This document shows, in pieces, positions 17,514-26,665 of a stretch of 64,000 nucleotides of DNA; position 1 is the first letter of the stretch, and every line of letters starts with the position of its first letter. The notes beneath the pieces are model-generated. The model did not search any database and was not told the DNA's origin. It saw nothing but the letters and a program-made list of their open reading frames with translations. Origin of the DNA: Asticcacaulis sp. MM231. GTDB lineage: Bacteria > Pseudomonadota > Alphaproteobacteria > Caulobacterales > Caulobacteraceae. The stretch spans positions 1,674,001-1,738,000 of the forward strand of contig NZ_OZ075108.1 in the NCBI RefSeq assembly GCF_964186625.1, written 5' to 3'. Made by a program: the position numbers and the translations under genes.

Positions 17514-18443
17514 GAGCCCGACTCAAAAGTTCATGAGACATAGCAGTACCTTGCGAGCCTGCGGGTCAAGAGCCTTACGCTGGCGATGACCGTCCAAGCG
17601 GTTGCGCTTTGAAGAGTTGTCTCCCAATCCTTGGCTAGGCGTCTGCATCGGCCCAGCCAGGCGAAGGTACGCTCGACGACCCAGCGGCGCGGCAGGACCT
17701 CGAAGCCCTTGGCTGCGTCGCTACGCTTTATGATCTCGATGGTCCAGTCTCCGTGGCCCTTCATAGCAGCCTTAAGTTTGTCACCAGCATAGCCACCATC
17801 GGCGAAGACGTGGCGCAGCCAGGGAAAATGGTAACGAACGGCGCGAAGCACAGCTGGGGCACCATCACGATCCTGAATATCCGCCGCATGGATGACAACA
17901 AATAACAGCAGTCCCAAGGTGTCGGTGATGATATGCCGCTTGCGACCCTTGATCTTCTTACCAGCATCATAGCCACGAACACCGCCACTTTCAGTCGTTT
18001 TGACGCTCTGACTGTCGATGACGCCGGCTGAGGGGCTAGCTTCACGGCCCTCCAGTTCGCGTGCCGCCATGACGAGCAGGTGATTGATCTTCTGCCATAG
18101 ACCGCTGCTACGCCAATCATAGAAATAGCCCTGAACGGTCGTCATCGGGGGAAAGTCCTTCGGCAACATCCGCCACTGGCAACCCGAGGACGCAATATAC
18201 AGGATCGCATTCACCACGGCCCGCATCGACGTTGTGCGCGGTCGACCGCCACGTTTGGCAGGCGGCAGTAATGGGGCCAATAAAGACCACTCTTGTTCCG
18301 TCAAATCGCTTGGATAGCGCGACGATTTGCGTCTATGCTCGACGCGGGCAATATCATCCCAAGGCATCCGAATCTCCGTTTCTTCGCAACAAACAGAGAA
18401 TCACAACCTATTGATATTGCCCACCTTCTTTTCGGTCAGGCTC
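17514..18443 (-). mobile_element. IS5-family insertion sequence (IS1031-like), complete
   Basis: The element is 930 bp, with one transposase gene. The left end GAGCCCGACTCAAAAG and the inverted right end GAGCCTGACCGAAAAG agree at 13 of 16 positions. Both sides are flanked by TTA (17511-17513 and 18444-18446), a 3-bp TNA-type target duplication typical of the IS1031 subgroup. The right-hand copy of the duplication is also the TAA stop codon of the uracil-DNA glycosylase gene. Intact ends, target duplication and open frame suggest a recent and possibly active copy. Confidence 0.92.
17531..18367 (-). CDS. IS5-family transposase
   Basis: A DDE transposase of 278 residues, normal for single-frame members of the family. 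The N-terminal DUF4096-like DNA-binding part reads RYPSDLTEQEWSLLAPLLPP, GGRPRT and YIASSGCQWRMLPKDFPP. The catalytic part shows the first Asp in AGVIDSQSVKTTESGG, the second in FADGGYAGDKL, and the Glu with its surrounding Y-(2)R-(3)E-(6)K-like signature in RRWVVERTFAWLGRCRRLAKDWE. It is read in the same direction as the glycosylase gene upstream, so read-through from that gene could raise transposase expression. All catalytic residues are present. Confidence 0.94.
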   Translation of the reverse strand: MPWDDIARVEHRRKSSRYPSDLTEQEWSLLAPLLPPAKRGGRPRTTSMRAVVNAILYIASSGCQWRMLPKDFPPMTTVQGYFYDWRSSGLWQKINHLLVMAARELEGREASPSAGVIDSQSVKTTESGGVRGYDAGKKIKGRKRHIITDTLGLLLFVVIHAADIQDRDGAPAVLRAVRYHFPWLRHVFADGGYAGDKLKAAMKGHGDWTIEIIKRSDAAKGFEVLPRRWVVERTFAWLGRCRRLAKDWETTLQSATAWTVIASVRLLTRRLARYCYVS

Positions 18444-19271
18444 TTAGAGTTTGGCGTTATCGACCAGTTGCAAAAGGTCTTTCCAGAAAAGGCCCTTGGC
18501 CTGCGGTTGCCTGAGCAGAAAGTTCGGCGGATAGCTGGCCATGACCGGAAGGGCCTGATTTTCGCCATAGCTGACAAGGCGGCCCCGCAGTTTCGCCAGG
18601 CTCTGATCGAGATTGAGCACGCACGACACCGCCGAGGCGCCCAGCAGCAGAATCGCTTTTGGCGCCGCCAGCCGGATCAGGGCGTGCATGAACGGGGCGT
18701 TCAGGCTGACATCTTCCGCTGTCAGGGGGCGGCCGCCGGCCGGACGCCAGAAAACACAAGGGCTGAGCATGGCCTTGTCGAAAATACCGGCAGCTTTCAG
18801 CGCCTTGTCCATCATTTCGCCCGCCTTGCCGCTAAAAGCGCTGAGCCTCGCGTCCTCTTCTTCGTCCGGGATCTCGCCAATCACCAGAATATCGGGCTGG
18901 GCATGGCCGCGAAACCGCACCACACCCTTGCCGCCTTCATGGCGCAAAGGCATGTGCTGGAAGGCTTCCAGTTCGGCATAAAGCTCATCAAGCGTGCGGG
19001 CTGCGCTGGCGCGCTGGCGCGCTTCGTGGAGCACTGTGCCGAGATCGAGATGGGCGAGGCTTTGCGGTTTGAGGGCGCTGACATTGTTGCCCGTTTGCAC
19101 GGGTGTAACGTGAATTTGCGCAGGTGCCGCAGCGGCACGCTTAAATGCGTGTTTATTTTCCGACAGAGTCCGATTAAGAGGCTCTGTTTCATAGGCGTCT
19201 TCCAACTCATGATCGATCAGAAAGCCGAGATAGCTTTCGATTTCAGATCTGAGGTCATCGGAAGGTATCAC
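18444..19271 (-). CDS. Uracil-DNA glycosylase superfamily protein (family 4-like, iron-sulfur ligands lost)
   Basis: A 275-residue protein whose C-terminal 190 residues align with family 4/5 uracil-DNA glycosylases: ILVIGEIPDEEEDARLSAFSG at motif A, CVFWRPAGGRPLTAED, ILLLGASAVSCVL, and FLLRQPQAKGLFWKDLL. Three of the four cysteines that hold the 4Fe-4S cluster are absent: the usual CxxC position reads FQHM and the fourth is Asn. The HPAYLLRQP motif reads YPPNFLLRQP, so the His is missing. Glycosylase activity is therefore uncertain. The first 85 residues are low-conservation linker. The start is GTG. An insertion sequence sits exactly at the stop codon, and the duplicated TTA keeps the TAA, so the protein is unchanged. 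Confidence 0.75.
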   Translation of the reverse strand: MIPSDDLRSEIESYLGFLIDHELEDAYETEPLNRTLSENKHAFKRAAAAPAQIHVTPVQTGNNVSALKPQSLAHLDLGTVLHEARQRASAARTLDELYAELEAFQHMPLRHEGGKGVVRFRGHAQPDILVIGEIPDEEEDARLSAFSGKAGEMMDKALKAAGIFDKAMLSPCVFWRPAGGRPLTAEDVSLNAPFMHALIRLAAPKAILLLGASAVSCVLNLDQSLAKLRGRLVSYGENQALPVMASYPPNFLLRQPQAKGLFWKDLLQLVDNAKL

Positions 19272-19370
19272 GGGCGGGCCTTAAGCTAACACTATCGCAC
19301 TGTCATAGTGAGACTGGGCGAAAAATTCAAAACAAAACGGATGCCGGGATCCGTCAGGAGTTACGATAAC

Positions 19371-21062
19371 ATGGCCGATACGCAAGACATCGTTATTGAG
19401 CGCGAAGCCATGGATTATGACGTGGTGATCGTCGGCGGCGGTCCGGCCGGTCTTTCGGCCGCCATTCGCCTGAAGCAGCAGGCGGAAAAAGCCGGCAAGG
19501 ACATTTCGGTCGCCGTGTTGGAAAAGGGCTCGGAAGTTGGCGCCCATATCCTGTCCGGCGCCGTGTTCGATCCTTCCGGCCTGGCCTCGCTCTTCCCCAA
19601 CTGGAAGGAGATGGGCGCCCCGCTCGATACGCCGGTGACCGAGGACAAGTTCATCTATCTCGGACCACAGGGCGCCATGGATATCTCTGCCCTGCCGAAG
19701 CCCGCCTATATGAACAATCATGGCTGCTACATCGGCTCGCTTGGCAATCTCTGTCGCTGGCTAGCTGAACAGGCCGAAGGTCTGGGCGTCGAAATCTATC
19801 CCGGCATGGCCTGTTCGGAAGTGCTTTATGATGACGAGGGCGCTGTTGCCGGTGTTGTGGCCGGGGTGTTCGGCATCGCCCGCGATGGTCATCACAAGCC
19901 CGATTACCAGCCAGGTCTTGAACTGCGCGCCCAATATACCTTCTTTGCCGAAGGCGTGCGGGGCTCGCTGTCACAACTCGTCATCCGCAAGTTCGACCTC
20001 GACGCCAAAAGCGACGTCCAGAAATACGGCATCGGCCTGAAGGAACTGTGGAAGGTCAAGCCGGAAAAGTTCAAGCCGGGCTTTGTCCAGCATACGCTTG
20101 GCTGGCCGTTGAACGACAAGACCGGCGGCGGTTCCTTCCTCTATCACTTCGGTGATCACTACGTTTCGATCGGCTTCGTGGTGCATCTGAACTACGAAAA
20201 CCCTTACCTGTCGCCGTTTGATGAGTTTCAGCGTTTCAAGCAGCATCCGGCTATCCGAGATGTGTTGGAAGGCGGTGAACGTGTCGCTTACGGCGCCCGC
20301 GCCATCAATGAAGGCGGTTATCAGTCCGTGCCCCGTCTGGTGTTTCCGGGCGGGGTGCTGATCGGTTGCTCGGCCGGCTTCGTTAATGTGCCGCGCATCA
20401 AGGGCAGCCATAACGCCATGAAGACCGCCATCATGGCCGCTGACGCGGCCTTTAAGGCTCTGCAGTCGCTAGACGCGCCGCGCGTGCTCGAAGGCTACCA
20501 GAAGGCCTATGAACATTCGGATGTTGCCAAAGAGCTCAAGCTTGTTCGCAACGTCAAGCCCATCCTGACAAAGTTTGGTACCAATCTCGGCACCCTGATC
20601 AGCGGTATCGAGATGACCCTGACCCATCTGCTTGGTGGTTTCAGTATCTTCACCGGCACGGGGTCGCTGCACCACACCAAGAGCGATGCCCATAGCCTCA
20701 AGCCAGCGGCAGATTTCAAGCCCATCGCCTATCCGAAACCGGATGGCGTGATCTCGTTCGACAAGCTGTCGTCGGTATTTGTGTCGGCCACCAACCACGA
20801 GGAGGACCAACCGGTTCACCTCAAGCTCAAAGATCCGCATATCCCGATCGATATCAACCTGGCCAAATATGCCGAGCCGGCGCAGCGTTATTGCCCGGCC
20901 GGTGTTTATGAAATTGTCGGCCTGGAAACGCGCGAGCCGCGTTTGCAGATCAACGCGCAGAACTGCGTCCACTGCAAAACCTGCGATATCAAAGACCCGA
21001 CGAACAACATCGTCTGGGTATGCCCGGAAGGGGGCGGCGGCCCCAACTATCCAAATATGTAG
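19371..21062 (+). CDS. Electron transfer flavoprotein-ubiquinone oxidoreductase
   Basis: Inner-membrane flavo-iron-sulfur enzyme passing electrons from ETF (fatty acid and amino acid oxidation) to ubiquinone. The 563 residues have the usual family length. The FAD-binding motif is VIVGGGPAGLSAAIRLKQQ near residue 20, followed by GAHILSGAVFDP, GCSAGFVNVPRIKGSHNAMK and the C-terminal 4Fe-4S segment with CPAGVYE, NCVHCKTCDIKDP and WVCPEGGGGPNYPNM, which supplies the four cluster cysteines. ATG at 19371 has CAGGAG 10 nt upstream. It is divergent from the glycosylase gene, with a 99-bp gap. ETF subunit genes are not in this window. Confidence 0.96.
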   Translation: MADTQDIVIEREAMDYDVVIVGGGPAGLSAAIRLKQQAEKAGKDISVAVLEKGSEVGAHILSGAVFDPSGLASLFPNWKEMGAPLDTPVTEDKFIYLGPQGAMDISALPKPAYMNNHGCYIGSLGNLCRWLAEQAEGLGVEIYPGMACSEVLYDDEGAVAGVVAGVFGIARDGHHKPDYQPGLELRAQYTFFAEGVRGSLSQLVIRKFDLDAKSDVQKYGIGLKELWKVKPEKFKPGFVQHTLGWPLNDKTGGGSFLYHFGDHYVSIGFVVHLNYENPYLSPFDEFQRFKQHPAIRDVLEGGERVAYGARAINEGGYQSVPRLVFPGGVLIGCSAGFVNVPRIKGSHNAMKTAIMAADAAFKALQSLDAPRVLEGYQKAYEHSDVAKELKLVRNVKPILTKFGTNLGTLISGIEMTLTHLLGGFSIFTGTGSLHHTKSDAHSLKPAADFKPIAYPKPDGVISFDKLSSVFVSATNHEEDQPVHLKLKDPHIPIDINLAKYAEPAQRYCPAGVYEIVGLETREPRLQINAQNCVHCKTCDIKDPTNNIVWVCPEGGGGPNYPNM

Positions 21063-21182
21063 GCTTCTGAACGTCGTAAACTTTTATGTTACGCATTTTA
21101 GCCCTATATGTTTGATATGGGAGTCTGATCCGCTGGCTGAAGGAAAGCTGACGGAGCTTGCTGAAGCTTCAGAGGTCGTAAC

Positions 21183-22985
21183 GTGAAGACAAGTTTGGTG
21201 TTGAAGTCTGGTTTTAGTCTGGTGGCTATCGGTTTCGCCTTGGCGGGACAGGTGTCGGCCAGCGATAAGATGGCCGCGCCGCGCGTCATTTACGCGAGCG
21301 CCAGCCAGGAACTGGTTGTCTATCCAAGCCCTTACGCCAACTATCTCGTCGGGCGCGTCGCCATGGCTCAAGGCGATGTAAGTACGGCGGCCAGGGCCAT
21401 GGGCGCGGCCAGTTTGGGCGATCCGACCAATAGTGATTTGCGCGAAAAAGCATTTTTGATCAGTGCGTTGGGCGGAGATATTGATCGTTCCTCTAAGCTG
21501 GCTTCGGGCATGAAACCGACCAGCGATACCGCCGAACTGATGGTCAATTTGCTGGGCGCCGTCACCTCTGCCAAGGCCGACAGACCGTCTCAGGCGCTGA
21601 AAAGCATAGACGCCGTTCTGGCTTTCAAGAAAAACGACCGCAACGCCGTTTTGTTGCGCCCCTATATCCTGGCCATGAACGGCAAGTGGTCGGCGGCGCT
21701 TGATGATTCCGGCGATGCGGCCCTGCAAGGCAATGACCGCGATCGCCTGCTGGTTTATCTCGTCAAGGCCGACCGTGCGCGCCTCAATGAGATCAAGGGC
21801 AAGTATGACGCGGCCGATGCGCTTTATAAATCGCTCTATCAGCCCGGCGCCGCCAGTTTTGTGTTCGGGCCGGATTATGCCAGTTTCCTGGAACGCCGTG
21901 GCCGCAAGGACGAGGCTAAGACGGTCTGGAGCGCTATCGCCAGTCAGAGCGGTGATATAACCGCGGCGCAGGCCCTGAAGCGTCTGGATGCCGCCGATTA
22001 CAAGCCGCCGGTTTTGCCAAGCTTAAAGGAAAGCATGGCTCAGGCCTTGTTCGTATCCTCGACGGTGTCGTTCAGCGAACACGATAGCGAGTTTGCGCTG
22101 GCCAGCCTGCATCTGTCGCTCTATCTCGACAATTCCTCCGACCGTGAGCGCATTTTCCTCGGTCAGATCCAGCAGGAACTGAAGGACACACCGGCGGCCG
22201 AAGCGGCCTGGGCCAGTATCGCACCGGAATCGCCCTTCTATAACGAAGCGACCCTGCGCCGCGTCTGGGCCATGCGCGAGGATGAGCAGCTTGGTCAGGC
22301 CCTAGCGCTTATCGATCAGGCTTTCAGCCGTGATCCTGATAATCTCAGCCTGCTGATTGAAAAGACCGGCATCCTGCACGCTCAGGACAAGGATGCCGAT
22401 GCGCAAGCCTTGCTGGATGCCCGCATCAAGCGCGTGGGCGACAAGGATTTCGGCTGGCAGGCCTGGTATATGCAGGCCATTGTTTATGATGGCCTGGGGC
22501 GCTGGTCGGATGCCGAAACCGCCATCAAGAAGGCGCAGGCGGTCAATGGCAAGCAGCCGGAAATTCTTAACTTCCTTGGCTACGGGTATATCAACCGTGG
22601 CGAAAACATTCAGGGCGGCATGGACCTGGTTCGTCAGGCGCTGAACGTCAATCCTAAGTCGGGCGCGATCGTCGATTCGCTCGGCTGGGGCTATTACAAG
22701 CTCGGCGAATATGAACAGGCGCTGAGCTTTATCGAGCAAGCCGTGCAGATGGAGCCGTCCGATCCGGAAATCAACGAGCATCTTGGCGACGTTTACAAGG
22801 CAATGGGACGCGATATCGAAGCCGGTTACGAATGGAAGCGCGTATTGACGCTGAAAACGACCGAACGCCAGGCCGTCGAGGTGCGCCGTAAGCTGGACGC
22901 CAATGCCGCCGATCGCAAGATCGCCGCCAAGGCAACAACGGGAGCGCAGGCACTGAATGAAGAACCGAAGCGTCACCCCAGATGA
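21183..22985 (+). CDS. Exported tetratricopeptide repeat protein
   Basis: A 600-residue protein with an N-terminal signal peptide (LVLKSGFSLVAIGFALAGQV, cleavage near SASA) and TPR-like helical repeats through most of its length. The repeats are clearest at the C-terminus, for example FLGYGYINRGENIQGGMDLV, SLGWGYYKLGEYEQALSFIE and HLGDVYKAMGRDIEAGYEWK. Proteins of this layout in Caulobacterales are periplasmic scaffolds of unknown partner. The GTG start follows the ETF-QO stop by 120 bp. The last codons overlap the ispE start (ATGA), so the two genes are translationally coupled. No enzymatic domain is visible. Confidence 0.8.
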   Translation: MKTSLVLKSGFSLVAIGFALAGQVSASDKMAAPRVIYASASQELVVYPSPYANYLVGRVAMAQGDVSTAARAMGAASLGDPTNSDLREKAFLISALGGDIDRSSKLASGMKPTSDTAELMVNLLGAVTSAKADRPSQALKSIDAVLAFKKNDRNAVLLRPYILAMNGKWSAALDDSGDAALQGNDRDRLLVYLVKADRARLNEIKGKYDAADALYKSLYQPGAASFVFGPDYASFLERRGRKDEAKTVWSAIASQSGDITAAQALKRLDAADYKPPVLPSLKESMAQALFVSSTVSFSEHDSEFALASLHLSLYLDNSSDRERIFLGQIQQELKDTPAAEAAWASIAPESPFYNEATLRRVWAMREDEQLGQALALIDQAFSRDPDNLSLLIEKTGILHAQDKDADAQALLDARIKRVGDKDFGWQAWYMQAIVYDGLGRWSDAETAIKKAQAVNGKQPEILNFLGYGYINRGENIQGGMDLVRQALNVNPKSGAIVDSLGWGYYKLGEYEQALSFIEQAVQMEPSDPEINEHLGDVYKAMGRDIEAGYEWKRVLTLKTTERQAVEVRRKLDANAADRKIAAKATTGAQALNEEPKRHPR

Positions 22986-23845
22986 CGCTGAGCAAGACAG
23001 CCAGAGCCAAGGTCAATCTGTATCTTCATGTCGCAGCACCGGATGCGCGTGGCTATCATCCTTTGCAAAGCCTTGTCGTCTTTGCCGATATCGGTGATGA
23101 GGTCGCGTTATCGCCTGCGCAAGGCTGCCAACTGAGCATCAAGGGGCCGTTTTCGCAAGGCCTGAGCCGTGGCGAAGACAATCTCGTCATGAAGGCGGTG
23201 CGGCGGTTCGAGGCCTTTGCCGGTACTCGCTTGAGTCATGATATTCTGCTGACCAAGAACCTGCCGATTGCGTCGGGGATTGGCGGTGGCAGCGCCGATG
23301 CCGGTGCGGTGCTGACCTTGCTGCGACAGGCCTATGCACCCGATATGGGTGATGATGATCTGGCAAGTCTGGCCGGCGCTATCGGCGCCGATGGTGTCAT
23401 GTGTCTGTGGAGCCAACCGGCGGTGGCTGAGGGCTATGGTGAAAAGCTGACACCGATCGATCTGCCTTCTGTGCCGGCGGTGCTGATCAATCCGTTGGTC
23501 GAATGTTCGACAGCGGCGGTCTATGCCGGCTTTGACGCACAAGGCAAGTTCAACGACCTTGAAGCCGGCCGCGGCTTTTCCGGTATTGTCAATATTGATG
23601 ATATGGTTACGGCGCTTAGCCATACACGCAATGACTTGCAGGCGCCGGCGATCCGTATGCAGCCCGTCATTGCCCAGGTTCTGACCGATCTTGAAGCCCA
23701 ACAAGAAACCTTGTTCGCCCGTATGTCCGGCTCCGGCGCTACCTGTTTCGCCCTTTGCCGCACTGACGAAGACGCTGAAGCCCTAAGCGTGCGTCTGCGC
23801 GTGATGTACCCGTCCGGCTGGGGCAGGCGCTGTCGCCTTGGCTGA
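22982..23845 (+). CDS. ispE: 4-diphosphocytidyl-2-C-methyl-D-erythritol kinase
   Basis: GHMP-family kinase of the non-mevalonate isoprenoid pathway, phosphorylating CDP-methylerythritol at the 2-hydroxyl. At 287 residues it has normal length. Motifs are the N-terminal ARAKVNLYLHV, GYHPLQSLVVFADIGD, the ATP-binding PIASGIGGGSADAGAVL, and the C-terminal ARMSGSGATCFAL. The ATG overlaps the stop of the TPR gene by 4 nt. Its 3' end overlaps the converging DUF6157 gene by 63 bp, so the two transcripts are antisense there. Confidence 0.96.
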   Translation: MTLSKTARAKVNLYLHVAAPDARGYHPLQSLVVFADIGDEVALSPAQGCQLSIKGPFSQGLSRGEDNLVMKAVRRFEAFAGTRLSHDILLTKNLPIASGIGGGSADAGAVLTLLRQAYAPDMGDDDLASLAGAIGADGVMCLWSQPAVAEGYGEKLTPIDLPSVPAVLINPLVECSTAAVYAGFDAQGKFNDLEAGRGFSGIVNIDDMVTALSHTRNDLQAPAIRMQPVIAQVLTDLEAQQETLFARMSGSGATCFALCRTDEDAEALSVRLRVMYPSGWGRRCRLG

Positions 23846-24247
23846 GGCGGGGCGATTTGAGCGCATCGCCATCTCTACCTTATTGTCCGGGTCGTTGAGA
23901 AGCTTATGATAGGCTTTTGAATCAACAGGATAAATGGCTATTTTCCCAGCATAATTATAGTGCGCGCCAAAGCCATGGGTCTTGGTCAGCGGTGAGGCCC
24001 GCATACACGGGTGGCCCTTGGAAAAGAAGGCTTCGCGGTGGCTTTCGCGGTCGGCTGCATCGATATCGTTGCGCTGACACCAGATTTCAAAATTGAAGCT
24101 GTCGAGATCGTATTCGTAAGGATGATCGGTCAGAAGATCGTAATGCATGCGCGCCACGCTTGGCTTGCCAGGCTTGACCTTGGGGACAATGCCCATGGCA
24201 GCATCGCTGTCATCGGCTATGCGAATGAAAGTATTGGTAATTTTCAT
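23783..24247 (-). CDS. DUF6157 family protein
   Basis: The 154-residue protein belongs to a family of unknown function: the N-terminus MKITNTFIRIADDSDAAMG, the central LTDHPYEYDLDSFNFEIW, and the highly conserved FFSKGHPCMRASPLTKTHG with a basic C-terminal AMRSNR. It has no signal peptide or membrane segment. The start at 24247 gives the normal family N-terminus; five more in-frame residues upstream are possible. The C-terminal 20 residues, rich in Ala, Pro and His, lie over the end of ispE on the other strand and may be an extension beyond the conserved domain. Confidence 0.7.
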   Translation of the reverse strand: MKITNTFIRIADDSDAAMGIVPKVKPGKPSVARMHYDLLTDHPYEYDLDSFNFEIWCQRNDIDAADRESHREAFFSKGHPCMRASPLTKTHGFGAHYNYAGKIAIYPVDSKAYHKLLNDPDNKVEMAMRSNRPASAKATAPAPAGRVHHAQTHA

Positions 24248-24321
24248 GTAACATCCCCGCACGCATTGGAACTTTATGGGCGAGATTTAGACCTTCGCCA
24301 CATAAAAAGACGATACGAATA

Positions 24322-25638
24322 TCAGTGTGAGAATACGCCTTTTTTGCCCATATACCAGCACAAGATGAGGCAAGGCAGGCCGATCAGCGCGGTGCCCATA
24401 AAGAAGGCGGAATAGGCGTTGAAGAGGCCGAGATCCGGTTTGATCAGATCGACCGCCCAGCCCGAAAAGCCTTTGAGAAACTTGCCCGTGAAGGCGGCGA
24501 CCGAATACATCAGCGCATAGTGGGTGAGGGTATGTTCGCGGCCTTGCCGGCTGTTAAGGGTTTGCTGAGTCATGAAGCCGACGAGCGCGGTCTCGGCGAT
24601 GCCGTTGGAAAAGTTATCGGCCACGAGCGTGAGGCCAAAGATGACCGGATCGCCATGCGACACCGCCATCCATGAGAAACATATGTTGGAGATCGGGCCG
24701 ACCAGAGCGCCCAGTAGGAAACTACGCTGGACACCCAGCCATAACAGGCATGATCCGCCGGCGGCGATGCCGATAAAGGACGCCCACAAACCGATGGAGG
24801 CGCGCATGGCAGCGATGGTGTCCTGATCGAGGCCGGTATCCTGATAAAGCGGGCCGGCCACCGGGCCGATCAGGTAATCCGGCAGGCGGTAAAGCGCCAG
24901 AGTCAGCAGGATCAGGCCAGCCGTGCCCTTATGCGCGTTGAAAAAGCTGACGAAGGGCTCAACGATCAGGGCGTAAAGCGTTTTGGTCGAGGTTTTGATA
25001 TGGGTTTCGATGGTGCTGCGGGGTGCCAAAAGCGTGACGGTCACGCCGATCAGCATGGCCAGGGCTAGGATCTGGTAGGACAGCGGCCAACCGACGCGCT
25101 TGGACAGGACGAGTACCAGCGCATCGGTGGTCAGGATAGCGATTCTAAAACCAAAGGCGTAGAAACTGGGGTTAAGGGCCTGATCGGCCTCGCTTTCCGT
25201 CTGTTCGACCCGCCAGGCGTCGATAGCGATTTCCTGCGAGGCGGCGGCGAAGGTGACAAAAAGGGCGGCACAGGCAAGACCTGCCAGATTTTGCGGACCA
25301 ATCAGCGCCATGGCGATCAGGCCAAGGGCAACGCCGATTTGCGACAGCAGCATATAGCTGCGGCGCTGGCCGAGCCAGCCATGCAGGAACGGCAGGCGCA
25401 CCTTGTCCATCCACGGCGCCCAAACCACTTTCAGACCGTACAGCAAACTGACCCAGCCCAGAAAACCAATCAGAGTCAGGGAGATGCCTGAACTTCTTAA
25501 CCAGAAACCCAGGGTGCCGCCCACCAGAAGGAAGGGCAGGCCGGCGGAAAAGCCCATACCAAGCAGCAGCCATGAGGTCGGATGCCTGAGAGCTGCGCCT
25601 ACGGCTTTCACGCGGTTTTTTGTCTCGTGTGCAATCAT
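24322..25638 (-). CDS. AmpG-like muropeptide/MFS permease
   Basis: A 438-residue major facilitator superfamily protein with about twelve membrane segments, of the PAT/AmpG type that imports anhydromuropeptides for cell-wall recycling. Landmarks are the N-terminal LLLGMGFSAGLPFLLVGGTL, the loop WAPWMDKVRLPFLHGWLGQR, ASQEIAIDAWRVEQ, and in the second half RLPDYLIGPVAGPLY and FSNGIAETALVGFM. Substrate assignment rests on family resemblance; other PAT members move other solutes. The ATG has AAGGAG 8 nt upstream. The gene is divergent from glyQS with a gap of about 140 bp. Confidence 0.82.
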   Translation of the reverse strand: MIAHETKNRVKAVGAALRHPTSWLLLGMGFSAGLPFLLVGGTLGFWLRSSGISLTLIGFLGWVSLLYGLKVVWAPWMDKVRLPFLHGWLGQRRSYMLLSQIGVALGLIAMALIGPQNLAGLACAALFVTFAAASQEIAIDAWRVEQTESEADQALNPSFYAFGFRIAILTTDALVLVLSKRVGWPLSYQILALAMLIGVTVTLLAPRSTIETHIKTSTKTLYALIVEPFVSFFNAHKGTAGLILLTLALYRLPDYLIGPVAGPLYQDTGLDQDTIAAMRASIGLWASFIGIAAGGSCLLWLGVQRSFLLGALVGPISNICFSWMAVSHGDPVIFGLTLVADNFSNGIAETALVGFMTQQTLNSRQGREHTLTHYALMYSVAAFTGKFLKGFSGWAVDLIKPDLGLFNAYSAFFMGTALIGLPCLILCWYMGKKGVFSH

Positions 25639-25777
25639 ATGACGGCTCCTTGCGCGATGAAGCCAGATTCTCCCGTCTTCGGACAGGTTTTCTTTTTAAA
25701 TACGGGGTCTTTTGGCTTGCGGGCGGTTAAGCGTCCCTCTATGTTCGCGCCAAATTCAAAGCCATTTGCAGAGCACA

Positions 25778-26665
25778 ATGTCTTCAGCCGAACCCTTAAG
25801 TTTTCAGGACCTGATCCTGACCCTTCACAGCTACTGGTCCAAACAGGGCTGCGCCATACTCCAGCCCTATGATATCGAGGTCGGCGCCGGCACGCTCCAT
25901 CCGGCCACGGTTCTGCGCGCGCTCGGTAAGAAGCCGTGGAAGGCCGCCTATGTGCAGCCGTCGCGCCGCCCGGTTGATGGCCGCTATGGCGAAAACCCTA
26001 ACCGTTTGCAGCACTATTACCAGTATCAGGTCATCCTGAAGCCCAATCCGGAGAACCTGCAGGCGCTCTATCTCGGTTCGCTGAAAGCCATCGGGCTTGA
26101 TCCGCAACTGCACGATATTCGCTTCGTCGAGGACGACTGGGAAAACCCGACCGTGGGCGCCTGGGGTCTCGGCTGGGAAGTGTGGTGCGATGGCATGGAA
26201 GTGACGCAATACACCTATTTTCAGGGCGTCGGCGGCATCGAGGTCGATGTGGTGTCGGGCGAACTGACCTACGGGCTGGAGCGTCTGGCCATGTATGTCC
26301 AGAACGTCGATAACGTTTACGATCTCCGGTTCAACAATGATGGCGTCAAGTACGGCGACATCTTCAAGGAGCAGGAGCGCCAGTTCTCGGCCTTCAATTT
26401 CGAGGCGTCGGACGTGCCGACGCTCAAGCGCCAGTTTGAAGACATGGAAGCCAATGTGACGCGCATTCTGGAGACCAAGAACAGCCTGGGATATCCGCTA
26501 GTTTTGCCGGCTTATGACCATGTGCTCAAGGCCTCACACCTGTTCAACCTGATGGATGCGCGCGGCGCCATCGCCGTGGCGGAGCGTCAGAGCTATATCG
26601 GTCGTATCCGTGATCTCTGTAAGGCTTGCGCGCTTGAATGGGCGAAGCAGGAGGAGACACGATAA
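25778..26665 (+). CDS. glyQ: Glycyl-tRNA synthetase alpha subunit
   Basis: Catalytic subunit of the bacterial heterotetrameric glycyl-tRNA synthetase (class II). The 295 residues contain the characteristic [72 protein letters not shown] and [15 protein letters not shown] at 25778 gives the normal N-terminus. The stop codon and the glyS start share one base (TAATG), so the subunits are translationally coupled in equal amounts. Confidence 0.98.
   Translation: MSSAEPLSFQDLILTLHSYWSKQGCAILQPYDIEVGAGTLHPATVLRALGKKPWKAAYVQPSRRPVDGRYGENPNRLQHYYQYQVILKPNPENLQALYLGSLKAIGLDPQLHDIRFVEDDWENPTVGAWGLGWEVWCDGMEVTQYTYFQGVGGIEVDVVSGELTYGLERLAMYVQNVDNVYDLRFNNDGVKYGDIFKEQERQFSAFNFEASDVPTLKRQFEDMEANVTRILETKNSLGYPLVLPAYDHVLKASHLFNLMDARGAIAVAERQSYIGRIRDLCKACALEWAKQEETR

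Noticed and set aside
17514..18443. Composite transposon or island around the IS5-family element
   Set aside because: Only one copy is in the window, with its own target duplication and host genes on both sides.
18327..19289. 320-codon plus-strand frame across the insertion sequence end and the glycosylase gene
   Set aside because: It crosses the insertion boundary and lies antisense to two real genes, so it cannot be an ancestral gene.
25639..25777. T-box or glycine riboswitch before glyQS
   Set aside because: No conserved T-box or aptamer core was seen, and T-boxes are not expected in alphaproteobacterial synthetase genes.
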